A stretch of 64,000 nt of DNA. Origin: Ampelocalamus luodianensis. Lineage: Eukaryota; Streptophyta; Magnoliopsida; Poales; Poaceae. The position numbers and the translations under genes were made by a program. Location of the stretch: the NCBI GenBank assembly GCA_036346255.1, contig CM070625.1, positions 15,275,488 through 15,339,487 of the forward strand. The letters run 5' to 3'. Position 1 is the first letter of the stretch, and the number at the start of each line of letters is the position of its first letter. Shown piece after piece: positions 12,370-25,027 of this stretch. A model generated the notes under the pieces. It did no database searches. It saw only the letters and a list, made by a program, of their open reading frames with translations, and was not told where the DNA came from.

Positions 12370-13028
12370 GAGTGTGACATGGTTTCTTGTGATAGCTCGG
12401 TGGCGAGACGAGGCAGGTGGCACGAGATGGGTGGGCGACGCATGAGCCGATGTTGTGCACGGTGACACTATTGCAGCGTGAGGTGTGGGCGCGGGATGTG
12501 GACAAGACGAGGTTGAGGCGGAGGAGAGAGGGTCTCATGCGATTGTTGTCACGGCGATGGCGTAGGCTACAACAGCGGCGACGTGGGAGCAGGGTGTCGG
12601 TGCTCGCGCAGCTGGCGCGTGGCCAAGGGCGGCGTGGACTGTTGGAGGAGGAAAGGGGAGTCGGGCTAGGAGTGGCACTGGAGGTCAAGTGGGCTGGGAG
12701 ACGCTGGACCGGGAGGATGGGAGAAGGAGGTAGCCGGTTGGCTTGATTTTGGCCCAATCCGGATTTTTGAGGTTTTTATTTTCTTTCCTGTTTCCTTTGC
12801 CTTTCAATTCAATGTTTTGTTATGGTGATTCAATTTCAAATTTAATTTTAGATTTCCTGACCCTAACCTAAATTGGTGTTTTTGATAATTGATTTATTGA
12901 AATTCAAACTTGAAAAGATTTCAAATAAAATTCGAGGAAATTCAAATACCATCAAAACACATAAAATGTTTTTAAAAATTTCACATTTTCACATAATTTT
13001 AAATTCATCCAAATTTTGGGATGTTACA
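12370..13028 (-). mobile_element. LTR fragment hosting the MULE (proximal end)
   Basis: On the minus strand the sequence begins at 13028 with TGTAACATCCCAAAATTTGG, passes an AT-rich zone and enters a GC-rich zone of the same style as the nested LTR at 7300-8350. Its other part probably lies at about 4031-4204, split by the MULE. No matching target duplication was found for the right flank TGAAC. ORFs at 12341-12757 on both strands look compositional. Confidence 0.5.
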
Positions 13029-13566
13029 TGAACAATGATATAAAATAATATATTTCAACTTTGCAGTGTCATGTGAGGAAGATGTCACTTTACAATCACA
13101 GATCAACCCCCAATTCCTTTGAGAATTGAGTAGTTGTTTTTTAATTCCAACAGAATTCTGGGAATATTATGGGGCCTTAGGGTCCCTTTCCGTGTGTGCG
13201 CGCTGCGTCCTTTTCCTGTACCTATAGTACAGTGATCCCCCCGTGCAATCGTTTTGTTCGGGGACAAGGTTGTCACTTCCAGGAATACCTCGTTTCAGAC
13301 ATGTCCAGGGATCCAGGCGTCGTGTGGCAGAACAGTCGTCCGTCCGGTCCCCACGTCCGAGTGACCCTGCCGCCGTGCGGCTACAGCGGGCAGGGCCAGC
13401 CGACATACCTCACATCTCGCGCCGCATCGCGAGCAACGGCAGTCAGCAACCACCGTTGCACCGCAGCCAAGCCGGCCCGACCTCGCCTCCCGTGCCACTG
13501 GCTGCAAACCTGCTGCCGTTGGGTCGCGACACGGGCGGGGGACAGGCCTGTGCCCCTGTCTACCCG
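13029..13566. other. Intergenic, nothing recognised
   Basis: AT-rich at first, then a GC-rich stretch (13190-13560) with overlapping short ORFs on both strands and no recognisable domain. I see no gene, promoter or repeat that I can support. Confidence 0.4.
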
Positions 13567-13575
13567 CTTGCAGAA

Positions 13576-13947
13576 GAACTTTTTTTAATTAATTAATCTT
13601 TTTTAAAAATTATTTTTATTATTAACCCCCTACAAACTTTATTTTCAAATCTAACCTCTTCGATCACGCCACCACCTGTGACGTGACAAAATAATATTAT
13701 CACGTCATAGAATAAATCCGCTAAATAACACTTTTAGTCACGTCACAGGTGGTGACGTGACAAAACAACACTGTTACGCCTAGTGGCGGCGTGACAAGAG
13801 CTTCACAAAATACAGTGCTGACGTAACAATATTATTTTGTCATACCACGAGTGGTAGCGTGACCAAAAAGATCAGATTTGAAAATAAAGTTTACTGGAGG
13901 TTAACTTTAAAATAAAATTAAATAAAGATTAAATAAAAAAAAAGTTC
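13576..13947. mobile_element. Non-autonomous MULE-type MITE, 372 bp
   Basis: The ends are inverted repeats that start GAACTTTTTTT on both sides. Inward they share a TTTATTTTCAAATCT box and GACGTGACAAAATAATATT-like phrases in opposite orientation. Exact 9-bp direct repeats CTTGCAGAA flank it at 13567-13575 and 13948-13956. It has no coding capacity. The 9-bp target duplication assigns it to the Mutator superfamily. It lies about 580 bp beyond the stop codon of the pseudouridine synthase gene. Confidence 0.85.
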
Positions 13948-14527
13948 CTTGCAGAATCTCCAGAGAGCAAGGAATAAAAATCCATATTGTTTTTTTAGTC
14001 TCATCATTGTCATCACTTCGAGTTCTGAATTGCTGATCATGCTTTGATATCTTGTATAATTCTATGATAAGTTGATAACCATTTGCTGACAATGCCCACG
14101 GATACAACGAATCAAACCCAAACGAGCAAAGAACTGCAGGTATAAAATAGTAAAAACTTCAGCTCCTTTGCAAAAAACCCAGACACGACACACGGGACTT
14201 AATATAGCCCGATTTCATTGCAAAAAAAAGTAGCGTTATACAAGCTTATTATGGCGTGCCGCATTCTAATACAAAACATGCAACACAAGTTTTGACCCCA
14301 GTAAATAGGGGCAGCATGGCATCTCTCATTTGCTGATCCATGGAGCTAACTGAAGCTCTTGCTACAAACATCGAAGCAGGAGTTAGGATTCTACAAAAAG
14401 TGCCACGTAATTAAGAACTACATGAAAAGAAGACTTTCAAACACCATACCTACTCATGTAGCTTAACTAAGTCGCCTCAATGATGATACCAGTGATCAGT
14501 TTCCATTGAGTATGCCAATAAGAAGAT

Positions 14528-17500
14528 TTAGCAATTGAGTGTTTTCTGATATGCAACCTGCAGGCAGCCGAAAGGAGATTATGCAACAAATGTAACAAGG
14601 TGTGCTAGAAACAATGGACAATTGAATATATATTCAACATTATTCTCTTAAGTCCTGCAATATTTGAAAAAAAAGGGGCACTGAAACAACAAACAGACTG
14701 TTGTGCGACTGGCATATTTAGATGCCTGTGTAAAACTCCATTATTGAATTTCTCAGTTGTGCTCTTACGTTCTTGTTTTGGTTTTTTGAATCATACACCA
14801 TAGTGGTATGGCATCCTAAACAAACAAAAGAAAACGTTCTTGTTTACTTGAATATATTCAGCAAGCATTTACAGCCAAGCTTATAAGCAGCTTCAAACCA
14901 ATTACATCATCAGGGCAACAATAGACCAGATGGAAATCATGCTGCCTAAAGCCCCACGAGTTTAGTTGAAGAGCTAAATGATTGGGCACTGTATAAACAG
15001 TCAATTTACTAGTCTTCAAAATCAAAATAGTAAAAGAATAATAATATCAATAGTTGATAAACATACCACGGTAGAAGTCTTCAGCAACTCCCTAATTGCC
15101 ATTGTAGCGTAGGATGATGACGGTAAAGTAAATGCTAATTTTATGGCCAACTTGCTTGGTAATATATCTGAGCTGCCAATAGACTTGTTTTCTACTAAGC
15201 TAGTTCCATTAGTTGGCATGGAGGTATCCAACGGCCCTACCAACTTGCAATCAGGTGACTGGGAGACGGAAATCCCACTAGAGACAGGCTCATTTGTTTC
15301 TTTTGCTTCTGTAGGCTTGTCTCTGGACAGAATATCCAAATCAGTTTCTGCTAAAGGTGCACTATCATCCGTGTAAGTCATGAGTTGCCTGCAGTCATAT
15401 TGAAGCATGTTAGCGGAACGCTGCAGTCACATCGAAGAATTTTAGCAGAACAATGCTGGAATTTCTTAAAAAAACGAAGGGCTACACGGCAGTGTTATTC
15501 CTCTTAAATTCATTATGCAAGGAACAAACTGAAACTTCAAGCAAGCTCAAGGAACCAAGAGGTAAGATAATGATTCTGATTGATCAACACAGTAAAAAGT
15601 TGATGGAATTACACATACCACTCAAAATCAATAGGTCGCTGGAACACCCGGCGGTAACCACCTTTCATGCTTGTAATCGAAAACTCCCTTACAAATGGTG
15701 TTTGCATCATACAGCACAATAATTAGGATGTGAAGTAGCAGATTAAAACCGGAATATGTAATGTGTATGAGGAATACTACATTGGAAAGAAAAAAATACA
15801 GAACTTGTGATTGCACAATGCACTAGGCCACTCTGTTAGAGCTGCCTGCTATTTCAATGACCATGGATAACTAAAAGAGGATTTTGCGGGGTACATAAAG
15901 AAACTTACTTGACACCATGAGCATTCTCTGATAAGCTAATGCCATCCTGAGACATGAAAGCCAAAATAACATTATGGTACTCATCACGGAAGAAGCTATG
16001 TGATTTTCTTTTCCATTTTTCAGCATAATCTCTCACTAAAAAACATATTGCATAATTCATAACATATTTACTACTAAAACATGTAATACTACAGTAGCAC
16101 AGCAGTTATCCACAAAGAAAAGAGGGAACTCAAAACACATACTTCATAGTCAACATATTCCAACAGGCAACAACACTACAATATCTGATTTTGTAAAATA
16201 GGCAACCTAAAATGCTTGTATAGGAAATCCAACAATACACAAGTTTTAGCTATAGAAGCAAGAACCTCTGAATAAACTATGAAATAAACATTGTAGGATG
16301 GTATTACCTTTCTAGCCATTTCATGGTAAATCTCAGCAACTTCATTCCCTGGGAACAATGCTTGTGAACTGCATATTAACATATATAAGCACAACATATT
16401 TTTTTTACGAGGGGACACATGATATAAAAGTTGAATGTATGCACATGGGAATTGGTCATTACCCAGGCAAAGGAAGGACAACATCTTCAAATGAGTATAT
16501 CCCTTTCAATAAATCTTCAGAATCAACTACCTACAAGCGAAACAAAGGTGTATGACTAGGAATTTTAGAAGGAGCAGTTTTTGTACATGAACATGTGTGC
16601 CACATTGTTTATAGAAAACCTTCACGGACTGGATCATTTCTTCTGGAAGTGTTTCAGCACACATATCAATTTCAGATGAATTTGTATGGTCATCATCAGC
16701 TTCTGAAGTATCCACTGAAGTTGCTTCTCCAGGAGGGCTTTCTTTGCTATAAACTAAGTCGCCTTCTACAACCTGTGAAATGCCTGTCAAGTCACCAGTT
16801 AGCATATGAAAAAAGAGAGGGAAAAAATTTCACCACAAAAAACTGCACAAGATGACCCACCTCAAGAAACAAATCAAGGTTAGCACAAAACATCAAACTG
16901 TGTAATGATTCATTTAAAACTGAGTAGCTGTAGAAGGATGAAGTAGACTGACCATACTTTTCAACTCTCATGCTGGCAGCATGATTCCACAGGTAACTTT
17001 GGTAACTATGTACATACCTACATGAATAGTCAACATCAAGTAAAAAAAAAGTAGAAATAAAACATGAGGATTATTCAACAGAACTCAGCGAAAGGGCAAT
17101 ATAAATGCTTCAATAGAGCCAGTGGTATGTAACTTGAGCTGCAAAGTAGCAAGGCAAATGTACAATCCTATTGACTAATAGGTAAACTGGATGTACTACT
17201 GTTGATGGTACATTACATCTAAAGTGATTCTATTGTAACTTTCTATATTCTATAACTACCATATTCTTAGAGTGGAAAAAAACACAAGAGTCATGTACCT
17301 TAATTTGCAGTAATTAATTAACAGAAACGCAGAATCAAAATTTAGATAAAGATATGTAGCATACATCATTCTTAATGTTCTTGGTATACCCTTCAATGCT
17401 TGGAGATAGTTACCAGGGCATTTCTTCACACATTGAAGCTGGAAACAATGCATGGAAGAATATATCAGTTTAAATTCCCCAAAAAATGTGCTTTACAACA

Positions 17501-20269
17501 GATACTTAGAACAAAAAGGAACCCTTGTTCAATTAATACCAGGATATGTAATGATAAAAGAACTGCACTTACAATAGCCCTCTCAGCTACAAGATGTCGA
17601 GGGAAGTTCCTCAGTGCCATATCAATATCACCATGTTCCTTGTAATGTTCACGCACCTCCTTTATGTCATCACGCTGTTCGGAGTATTAAGTTATGTTGA
17701 ACAAAAGTTGACGAAACTCAACATGCAACTCCTAATTGGACAGGAACTAGATGTTTCAAGGATATCTCCTTCCCTTGGATCAAGAATCAAGTTTACAGCA
17801 CTTTTCCACTCTCCTCTAAGCAAAGCAGCTCCAACAAGGTGGGTTGGTACTGAACCACTTCCAAAACGCTAACCAGACAAAATAGATAAACTTGATCAGC
17901 TTCAGAAATAACAGGGAAATAAGTTTTAAAGCACGAGCAAAAGCTCCTGGCTTTGTACCTGTAAACCATAGTAGTTGATAAATCCATTCTTTCCTAAGCC
18001 ATCCACAGCAGCCTTTATTATGTCTTCTGATTCTGCAACAACACCCCTGAAGAAATGCAGGAAAACATAAGTTATCCATTTGATCTGTTCTCTTTGAGAA
18101 AACTACAAGGTTTGGTGCATGTGGACTAAAGCAGCATGGCATACAACAAAGGCCGCAACTGTAGAGGCACTGTCAGTAAGGGAGTAGTGTGTAATTGCGA
18201 AACAGGCCCTCCATGTGCTTTAAAATTTGTGTTATTCACTTTTTGGGGAGAGCATTGGAGCACTTTTCTATACTAAATTATAAGGAGAAAGAGAAGAAAC
18301 GGTACCTCAGAGTAATTGTAAATCGATTTCCCATGAGTTGGCCAAGAACAAGTCCCTCCTTCACATAACTAGAAAGGATTAGTTAGTTGCTAAAGTATCA
18401 GCATTTAGGAAATAGGACAATTATATTGTAGTGAACTAGTGATATCTACAAAGAGGATAATTCGATAATGTATTTGATCACCATCACCTACCAAAAGTTT
18501 CCAACTTTAATTCCAAATAGTCGATTATTAAGTGCAGCCAATCTGTTGGCTGGCACCTTGAAAACAGTTACCTAGTAATAATAAAAAGAATCAGAAAAGT
18601 GGCCATTGCAAGAAAATGTATGCGAAGGGTCATAACCATGAAATAGGAATGGGAAATTATTTATATATAGGAAAAAATACATAACCAAATCTATCAAATA
18701 GCATGAAAATCATCAACATAACCAAATACAGTCAATAGATTAAACTAATGATATCATCTATAATACATGTAAATTAATAATTTAACACACAATATTCCAG
18801 ACCACAGCAACGATCCTTTACCTATCTGGTTGTAACACCGTAGTAGTGTATATAGTCGGGTCATAGCTTTAGCTAAAATAATTGAAGTATTTCCTTCCAC
18901 ACTTATGTGTGATACTTTAGCCAATTTGATCCAAAAACACAACCCATGATTCCATAAAGAAAATTTAGTGAGCTGGTAAACATACAAGAAATAAACACCT
19001 GTTGCGTGGTAACGGCACGTTTATCCTTTGTCCCTGCAAACCCAAATGAGCGTGACTGCAAAAAGCATAGTCAGTTATTAATGAATTAGCAAATAAAGGT
19101 AAATGAATCCAGCCATTCAATAGACAGAAACACAAACACAATGCTATGAAATAGCAGCTAAGATATACCTGAAGTCCTAACATTTTTCCTATTACTCCTA
19201 ATGCTTCTTGGGTGTCCTTGTTCTCCTTGTAAAGGTGAAACCTGATCAATGTCCCAGAACGGTAGCTCCAGTTACAAACAAGTTAGCAGGAAAATTAGAT
19301 GCATCACAAAACATTACATTCCTTACTACACGTCTATAAAAGAGCACTCGGCAGCTACATTAGTTGTGTTACCAAATTTAAACAAGTAAAGCCTATCAAG
19401 TAAGTCATACATGTGGAATGAAAAGTACAAACAACAGTTAAAAATCTCAGGACAATAAGTGAACAAGTTAAACAGAATGTCATCACCTCAGGAACTTCCC
19501 AATATGATCTGGCCAATTAGTTGACCCTCTACTATCAAATGGCCTATCATCTCTCCAATCAGAACCACTCATGTTCTTCCTCTTCCTTCCTCACCCACCG
19601 CCACCCCTCCCTCCCCCTGCTCCCAATCCCAACCGCACCCTAATGCATTTCTGAACCCCATCGCTGTGTTCCACCGTGTCCGTGACAAAGAACTTGAAGT
19701 TCTTCTTGAAGAAGTTATGCACCTCCTACAACCAAATAAACACCCAAATCACACCGTTTCCACACAACTCAACCACACAAACAATCAGCAACCGGGGACC
19801 GAACCCACCGATCGATGAGCCTTGTCGGCGTCAGACGAGAGAATAACCGGCGAGACATCACTCCCTCCCCCGGCCGAAACCCTCTCGAGAAGCCCCCTCA
19901 ACGCATCGCAGTCCGCGTCACCGCAGAGCGCACGGAACGACTCGAGAGCCTGCGAGTGGTCCGCGTCCGCCGACGGCGCCGCCTTCTCCTCCTCCTTCAC
20001 ATCCACGCACTGCAATCCACAATTGGCGGTGAAATTGGGATCGAACGTGTGAATCGTGAACCAAACGTCGCCACGGTGAGGTCAGGAAATGCGCGTACCT
20101 CGTCGGGGAGATCGAAGGAGGTGAGGCGGACGAGGGAGCCGCCGCGGGCGACTTCGTGGACAATGAAGTCGGAGTAGCGGTGCTTGAGGACGCCGCGGAA
20201 GCCGGGGATGGAGGAGGCGAAGCAGGAGATGCCCGCCTCCGGCTCGGAGACGGAGCTCGAGCGCGCCAT
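14528..20269 (-). CDS. PUS7: TruD/PUS7-type multisubstrate pseudouridine synthase, 19 exons, with an in-frame TGA at codon 169
   Basis: The family converts uridine to pseudouridine in tRNA, mRNA and other RNAs. Coding exons in gene order: 20269-20099, 20009-19809, 19725-19487, 19241-19169, 19055-18999, 18571-18492, 18368-18306, 18046-17959, 17868-17766, 17676-17573, 17438-17365, 17017-16953, 16783-16620, 16530-16463, 16368-16308, 15946-15909, 15687-15619, 15388-15067, 14557-14528. They sum to 2070 nt (689 residues counting the internal stop) and stay in frame throughout. Family marks are GFRGVLKHRYSDFIVHEV near the N terminus, the catalytic-Asp motif GTKDKRAVTTQQ (exon 5) and NGFINYYGLQRFGSGSVPTH (exons 8-9). 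Exon 3 carries TGA at 19591-19593, after a glycine run and before GRKRKN. Taken literally the product is cut at 168 residues, before the catalytic motif. Everything downstream looks intact, so a recent allele, an early pseudogene or a sequence error are all possible. Confidence 0.9.
17677..17765 (-). other. U12-type AT-AC intron of the PUS7 gene, 89 nt
   Basis: On the minus strand the exon ends GGGAAGGAG and the intron begins ATATCCTTGAAA, the exact U12 donor consensus (ATATCCTT). The intron ends CTCCGAAC and the next exon begins AGCGTGATG. This junction gives GERDDIKEV in frame; no GT-AG choice that I found joins the exons with a plausible product. A branch-point-like AACTTAAT lies about 10-11 nt before the 3' end. 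It is removed by the minor spliceosome. Confidence 0.88.
19591..19593 (-). other. In-frame TGA in PUS7 exon 3
   Basis: The reading frame is fixed on both sides: KKNFKFFVTDTVEHSDGV upstream and NMSGSDWRDDRPFDSRGS downstream. The stop lies in a glycine/basic run where the surrounding codons are GGN and AGG, so a single G-to-T change of a GGA codon would explain it. Confidence 0.85.
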
Positions 20270-20931
20270 GGGAGGTGGACTGGATTAGGGGTTAGGGTTT
20301 TGGGAGGGAAAGGGGGGGAGGGTTCAGCCGGTTGGGGAAGGGAAATGGCGAGGACAAATTTGCACGTTTATCCAAATGATAACGTATAATATTTGAAGGG
20401 TCTCCAGTGAAAAAAATGCCATAATTACGTTTCCCTCCTCGATCTAAGCCGCAAGCTAATATCAAACGTATAGTGACTCAAATACTGGAGATCCCCTCGG
20501 GTTTATGTTCCTCTACGGCAAAAATTACCAACATTGATAGAATCTCTCGAGTAATGAGTACCACAGTTTGTTGCAGTTACCAATTGCTTCGCTGTTTGCG
20601 ATAGATAATCATCGCCATTCACACGAACACTAACTCTTAATACTTGGTTCCGAAAATCGAAAGCTCTTCAGAGAAGGATGGGGAATCATGACCAAATGAA
20701 ACCGAAATATGGCAGAAAAAGGGGGTGCTGAAATGCCCAAGCATCAAATTGTTACTCCAAAATCCACAACGTACCAAGGGTACGGACATCGTGTTTAAAC
20801 TTTAAATGGACAAACAGCACGAGCTGAACACTGTAAGGGTAGCAGAATAGTAAGGTGGTCGATTCTCCCAGAACGCCCAGGGGTCCAGCTCCTTCGCCAA
20901 ACATAAGCTTTCACCACTGCAGCCAAATATC
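20270..20931. other. Intergenic between NDUFV2 3' side and PUS7 start
   Basis: It includes the presumed 5' leader and promoter of PUS7 just right of 20269 (GC-rich to about 20345). No clear TATA box or other gene is seen. The rest is ordinary AT-rich sequence. Confidence 0.4.
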
Positions 20932-21003
20932 AGCTCTGAAATGGACAGTTTCTATCAGCTCTGCAATGGACAGTTTCTATCAGCTCTGCAATGGACAGTT
21001 TCT
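20932..21003. repeat. 25-bp tandem repeat, about 2.9 copies, downstream of NDUFV2
   Basis: The unit ATGGACAGTTTCTATCAGCT plus CTGCA starts at 20941, 20966 and 20991 and is nearly perfect. It lies 160-235 nt beyond the NDUFV2 stop codon, so it may be in the 3' UTR. Confidence 0.85.
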
Positions 21004-21164
21004 CTGATGGTGCAAAACAAGAAAAAAAATACAGATGGTGGCAGGGGTGTTAGTCGTAACAAAACAGAGCTTCAGAACACAGAGCACACCGCCTTCCGTT
21101 GTTTGCAGTTTGCACACCATACAGGCGAGCCAACTTATTTGTGTGCTTGTAATTCAAAGCAAAC

Positions 21165-24100
21165 CTAGCAAGCATCTAGATCCCTGCATGGAGGTTTCGG
21201 CTCACTGTGCAAGGTGGTATTCCCTCCGGCTGGGCCACAGTTTTTCCGCTCTGGATGTTGTGTGCCACGCTGCAAAGGTCATGCGATCATAAAAAGACGG
21301 TGCATTAATCTAAACCAACATGCTGGGGCTTGACATATAGAACAATGAAACCAAGTAAAACATGAGGTTAAACACAGTAAGAGAATACAATTAAGTTAGC
21401 TAAAGCTTACAGGGGGAGTTTCTCCTCTTCTCAGCATCTCAACAATCTCAACAACTCGTTTTGGAGTGAGGTCCTCCTGACACAAGGGAATGTACAAAAG
21501 GAAGCTCAGGGTTACAGAACACAGATAAGTTTTGTCAAATGTCAAGTCCTCTTCTATAAGCAAACTTTAGGCAAGTTTTGTCAAGTCATCTTCTGTTAGC
21601 ATTTGTCTTTAGTACTAGATTGCTTCTATTGCATGGAAATTTAGTTTAAAAAAAGATAACCACAGTAACATTCTACTTATCCAATGCACCCTACAAAGAA
21701 GATACAGTATAGGACCCAACAGCCAATGACCTACAAGTTTAGTTTCTTCAGTTTACAATGCTTTGTTCTGTGCATATACATGAATTTAAAACAAAACAAT
21801 TGCTCTGAACACACAAGTACTCTTTTATCACATCACCTCTCTGCTAACAGTGTATACTACACAGTAAATACTCAATTCTTCATATTACCAACTTTTTGTG
21901 TCTGAACATGTGGACTAGTTGCTAATTCTTACAGGACGAGTCGTGGTGTTTCTGCTAAAATTTCCACCACAAGATACCAGCATAAATTCATCGATAATAG
22001 GTCATATCCACTAAGTGTAGGCAATAATGGAGAAAATTTAGAATGCCAGAATAGTGCCAATGCATATGTATTGCCGTACTTGTACTACATGGAAGCAGAT
22101 AAATAAACTTACATAATAATTGTATGTGTAACCCTCTGAACCTTTAGAATAGTCAGCCACAGCAATCATGGGAGCATTCACACAGCAACCCTGTGAACAC
22201 ATGGCAGAAGGGTGAATAGAAATTGCTTTATACAGCAAAAAAAAAAAAAAAAAAAAGCATTTAAAATCATTCATCAAAAACATACTATAGACCATTCCTA
22301 CAGTTAAACACTTCAAAGTTCAGACCCGACTAAAAACACTATTAGCAGGGATCATGGTGTTACCATGCACTCCATTTCTCCAACAGAAAACAAACCATCA
22401 CTTGTCACCTCTGCAAATGAAACAAAAATGTTAATGACATCACAGAGACAGCAAGAGAAGCTCAGGCTCAGAGGATAAGGTTTGTGGTAACAAATTAGAA
22501 AGTGCCATGCTTAGTTAAGTTAACAGGATAGGTACAGTGAATAATACAAACCATTCCGTTTAACTCCAAGGTGATCTAACAAGGTTTCTTCAATTTCACG
22601 TGAACCACGAATCATACAAGGTGTAGTTCCACACACCAAAAGGTGATATTTACCCACCTACATGGCATGAAAAGATCAACAGGATAAGGTGCTAGTGATG
22701 AATGCGTACAATGTAGGCAGTCATGCATCAAGATACCTTAGTCCGATTAAACATTGTGTAAAATGTAGCAACTTCATAGACCCTGATAGGCGCAACTTTG
22801 ACGATTTTAGCAATCTGAAAAACCAGAGACAATATTGTCAAGAATATAGAAAACATATAAACTTACGTTTTCGAAGATGAAGGGGAAAACAAGAGAAAGG
22901 TAAACAAAAAATAACACTACTTCATAACATACGTGAGATCAACGTGTCAAAGATTATGATACAGCAACAATGCCAACCTAACAATCATGGTGAGAAAAAA
23001 GATAAACCTCCAGCTTTTAATTCATTGTCTGATAATATGCTCTTAGAATAATATCAGCTATTGCATGAATATTTTAAAACTTTGAGAGCATCAGCCGCAG
23101 TAACACGCTTATAATTATAAGATATTTCAACTCACGTGTTGACAAACACACGTATTTTTCCTTGAACATCAACCCCCATTCTCCGACACTTTACTTAAAA
23201 GTAAGACTCCTTGTCTCCTAGTGAGGCCATTTTTCTTGACAATCAACTCCAGAAAAACATCGTAATTATCTGATAGTGGTTACTATCACTTCCAAATGTT
23301 CTCTCCTACAAGATGTAACTCGATTCTTCCTAATTTTCAGTAGGACTCAGATTTGAATACTAAAGGAAATTCAGCTAACTTTCCTCTATTTGTGAAAGAA
23401 AGGGATACATAATTGTAAGTTTAGGACCATATCAATAACAAACGAATATATCGCTTTTTCCCCTTGAACAACATATTTGAGACGAAAATAACGAATGATT
23501 AGGTGACACTACACTTAATTAATCACTAGTTAAATTTGTTCAGTAGAACAGTTAAGGGAACTCTTGGTAAGGAAAGTGCCAAAATTAAAGACCACTGACA
23601 TTGAGCAAGTCATTAGCTAAACCAACTACTGGATATGCACAAGATATTCTTCTGTGCACCTAGACAAACTTTAATTAAGTGAAATTCCTGACAAAGTGAA
23701 TAGACAGATGAGTATCCTGAAAAGTGAAAAGGACAGCAGCTACAACAAGAAACAATAGGTAAAATGTCTGCTATACACGTACAGGTAAGACATAAGTTTT
23801 TCAGTGAAGAAAAGTATAACAACTATAGGTTAGTGCGTGTTATAACAAGCTTGCAAGTGCGCCATTTTTTCGAAATGGGACATAAAATAACATATTAATG
23901 GTGGAAAATAGGTGATCATCACAATTTCATACAAATTTGAACTTACAGCATTCATTGCTGCAACTGGCACCCATCCACCATGCTGCTGCTGCGCAAGATC
24001 AAGCAGCGGAATAATACCAGATTGCTTGTAGTTGCTTGGATAGTGAGACAGTATTTCCTTGACCTGAATTAAACATCGTGGCAGAGAATTTAGTCTAGAA

Positions 24101-24890
24101 AACTAACTGTAATTGGGTCCATCAGAGATAGAACATTATGTCCCATAGCTCTAAGCCCAATTCTCCCATCAGAGATAGAGCATTATGGCTCATGTCTCTT
24201 TATATTTGCTTATTGGTACGGTGTTACATGATATAAAAAGATTTACCCTCTCAACAACCAAAAACCAACTCAAACTTAAGACTATCATCCACGAGTATCA
24301 ACCAATGCAAGAACAACACATTACCAATTGAAATGCTATCCTAAGAACCATATCTAAACATATGAGCACGCAAGTTAACAAGGTTTGTCACAGTTACTCC
24401 AAATCTATCCAACTGATCCAATCCTCCCTTACACGCGCATCACAGACAACGGGAAGAACATCAATACCTTCTTCATGTTCGCCTCCGTGAACTCCCACGG
24501 CATGTCCGGGTTGTTTTCCGGCGAATCGATGTGCTGCAGAGCAACACAAGACGTAAATCTAACTCACTCTTCCTCAACGGCAAAACAGATCAGACCAAAC
24601 GTAGACGCGGATCCGAGAGTGCTCACGTAGTTAAGCGCCGTGGAGAAGGACCTTGAGAAGTAACCGGTGGCGGCAGCGACCGAGACAGATGCAGCAGCGA
24701 TCTGGAAGGAAACGTTTTCGAGAAGGAGATCGGATGATTAGATTGGGGAGGAACGGTGGGAGAGGTATTTGGGAGGGGAAGGGGCACCAACCGGAGAGGG
24801 AGACAGGAGGCGGGCGGCGGCTTCTGAGGAGGAAGCAGAGGCGATCCCGAGGAGGCGGCCGACCGCGAGGCGGGCTGCCGGCGGCAGCAT
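21165..24890 (-). CDS. NDUFV2: NADH dehydrogenase (ubiquinone) flavoprotein 2, 24-kDa subunit of mitochondrial complex I, 10 exons
   Basis: This subunit carries the N1a-type [2Fe-2S] cluster in the NADH-oxidising module of complex I in the mitochondrial matrix. Exons in gene order: 24890-24792, 24701-24627, 24533-24468, 24063-23947, 22814-22737, 22657-22552, 22410-22364, 22190-22113, 21476-21411, 21269-21165. The total is 837 nt, 278 residues, all GT-AG and in frame. The N terminus MLPPAARLAVGRLLG is a typical mitochondrial presequence ending near SRSFSTALNY. The four cluster cysteines are in VCGTTPCMIRG (exon 6) and MECMGCCVNAP (exons 7-8), with the family spacing C-x4-C and C-x3-C. GWVPVAAMNA and YEVATFYTMFN are further family blocks. 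The C-terminal ...CRDLDAC looks slightly extended. The gene appears intact and is head to head with the NAC gene. Confidence 0.96.
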
Positions 24891-25027
24891 GATGGCCGGC
24901 GGGGGGAGGCGAGGAGTGGTGGTGGTGGTGGTACCTGCGTGTTTCCCGCTTGCGAGGGTGTGAGCCTGCGAGGTAGGAGATGACGACTTGTCTCGAGTGA
25001 TTCGCTCGCTATGACAGGAACACTACA

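Noticed and set aside
12341..12757. Overlapping plus and minus ORFs in a GC-rich patch
   Set aside because: Same compositional artefact in the LTR that hosts the MULE.
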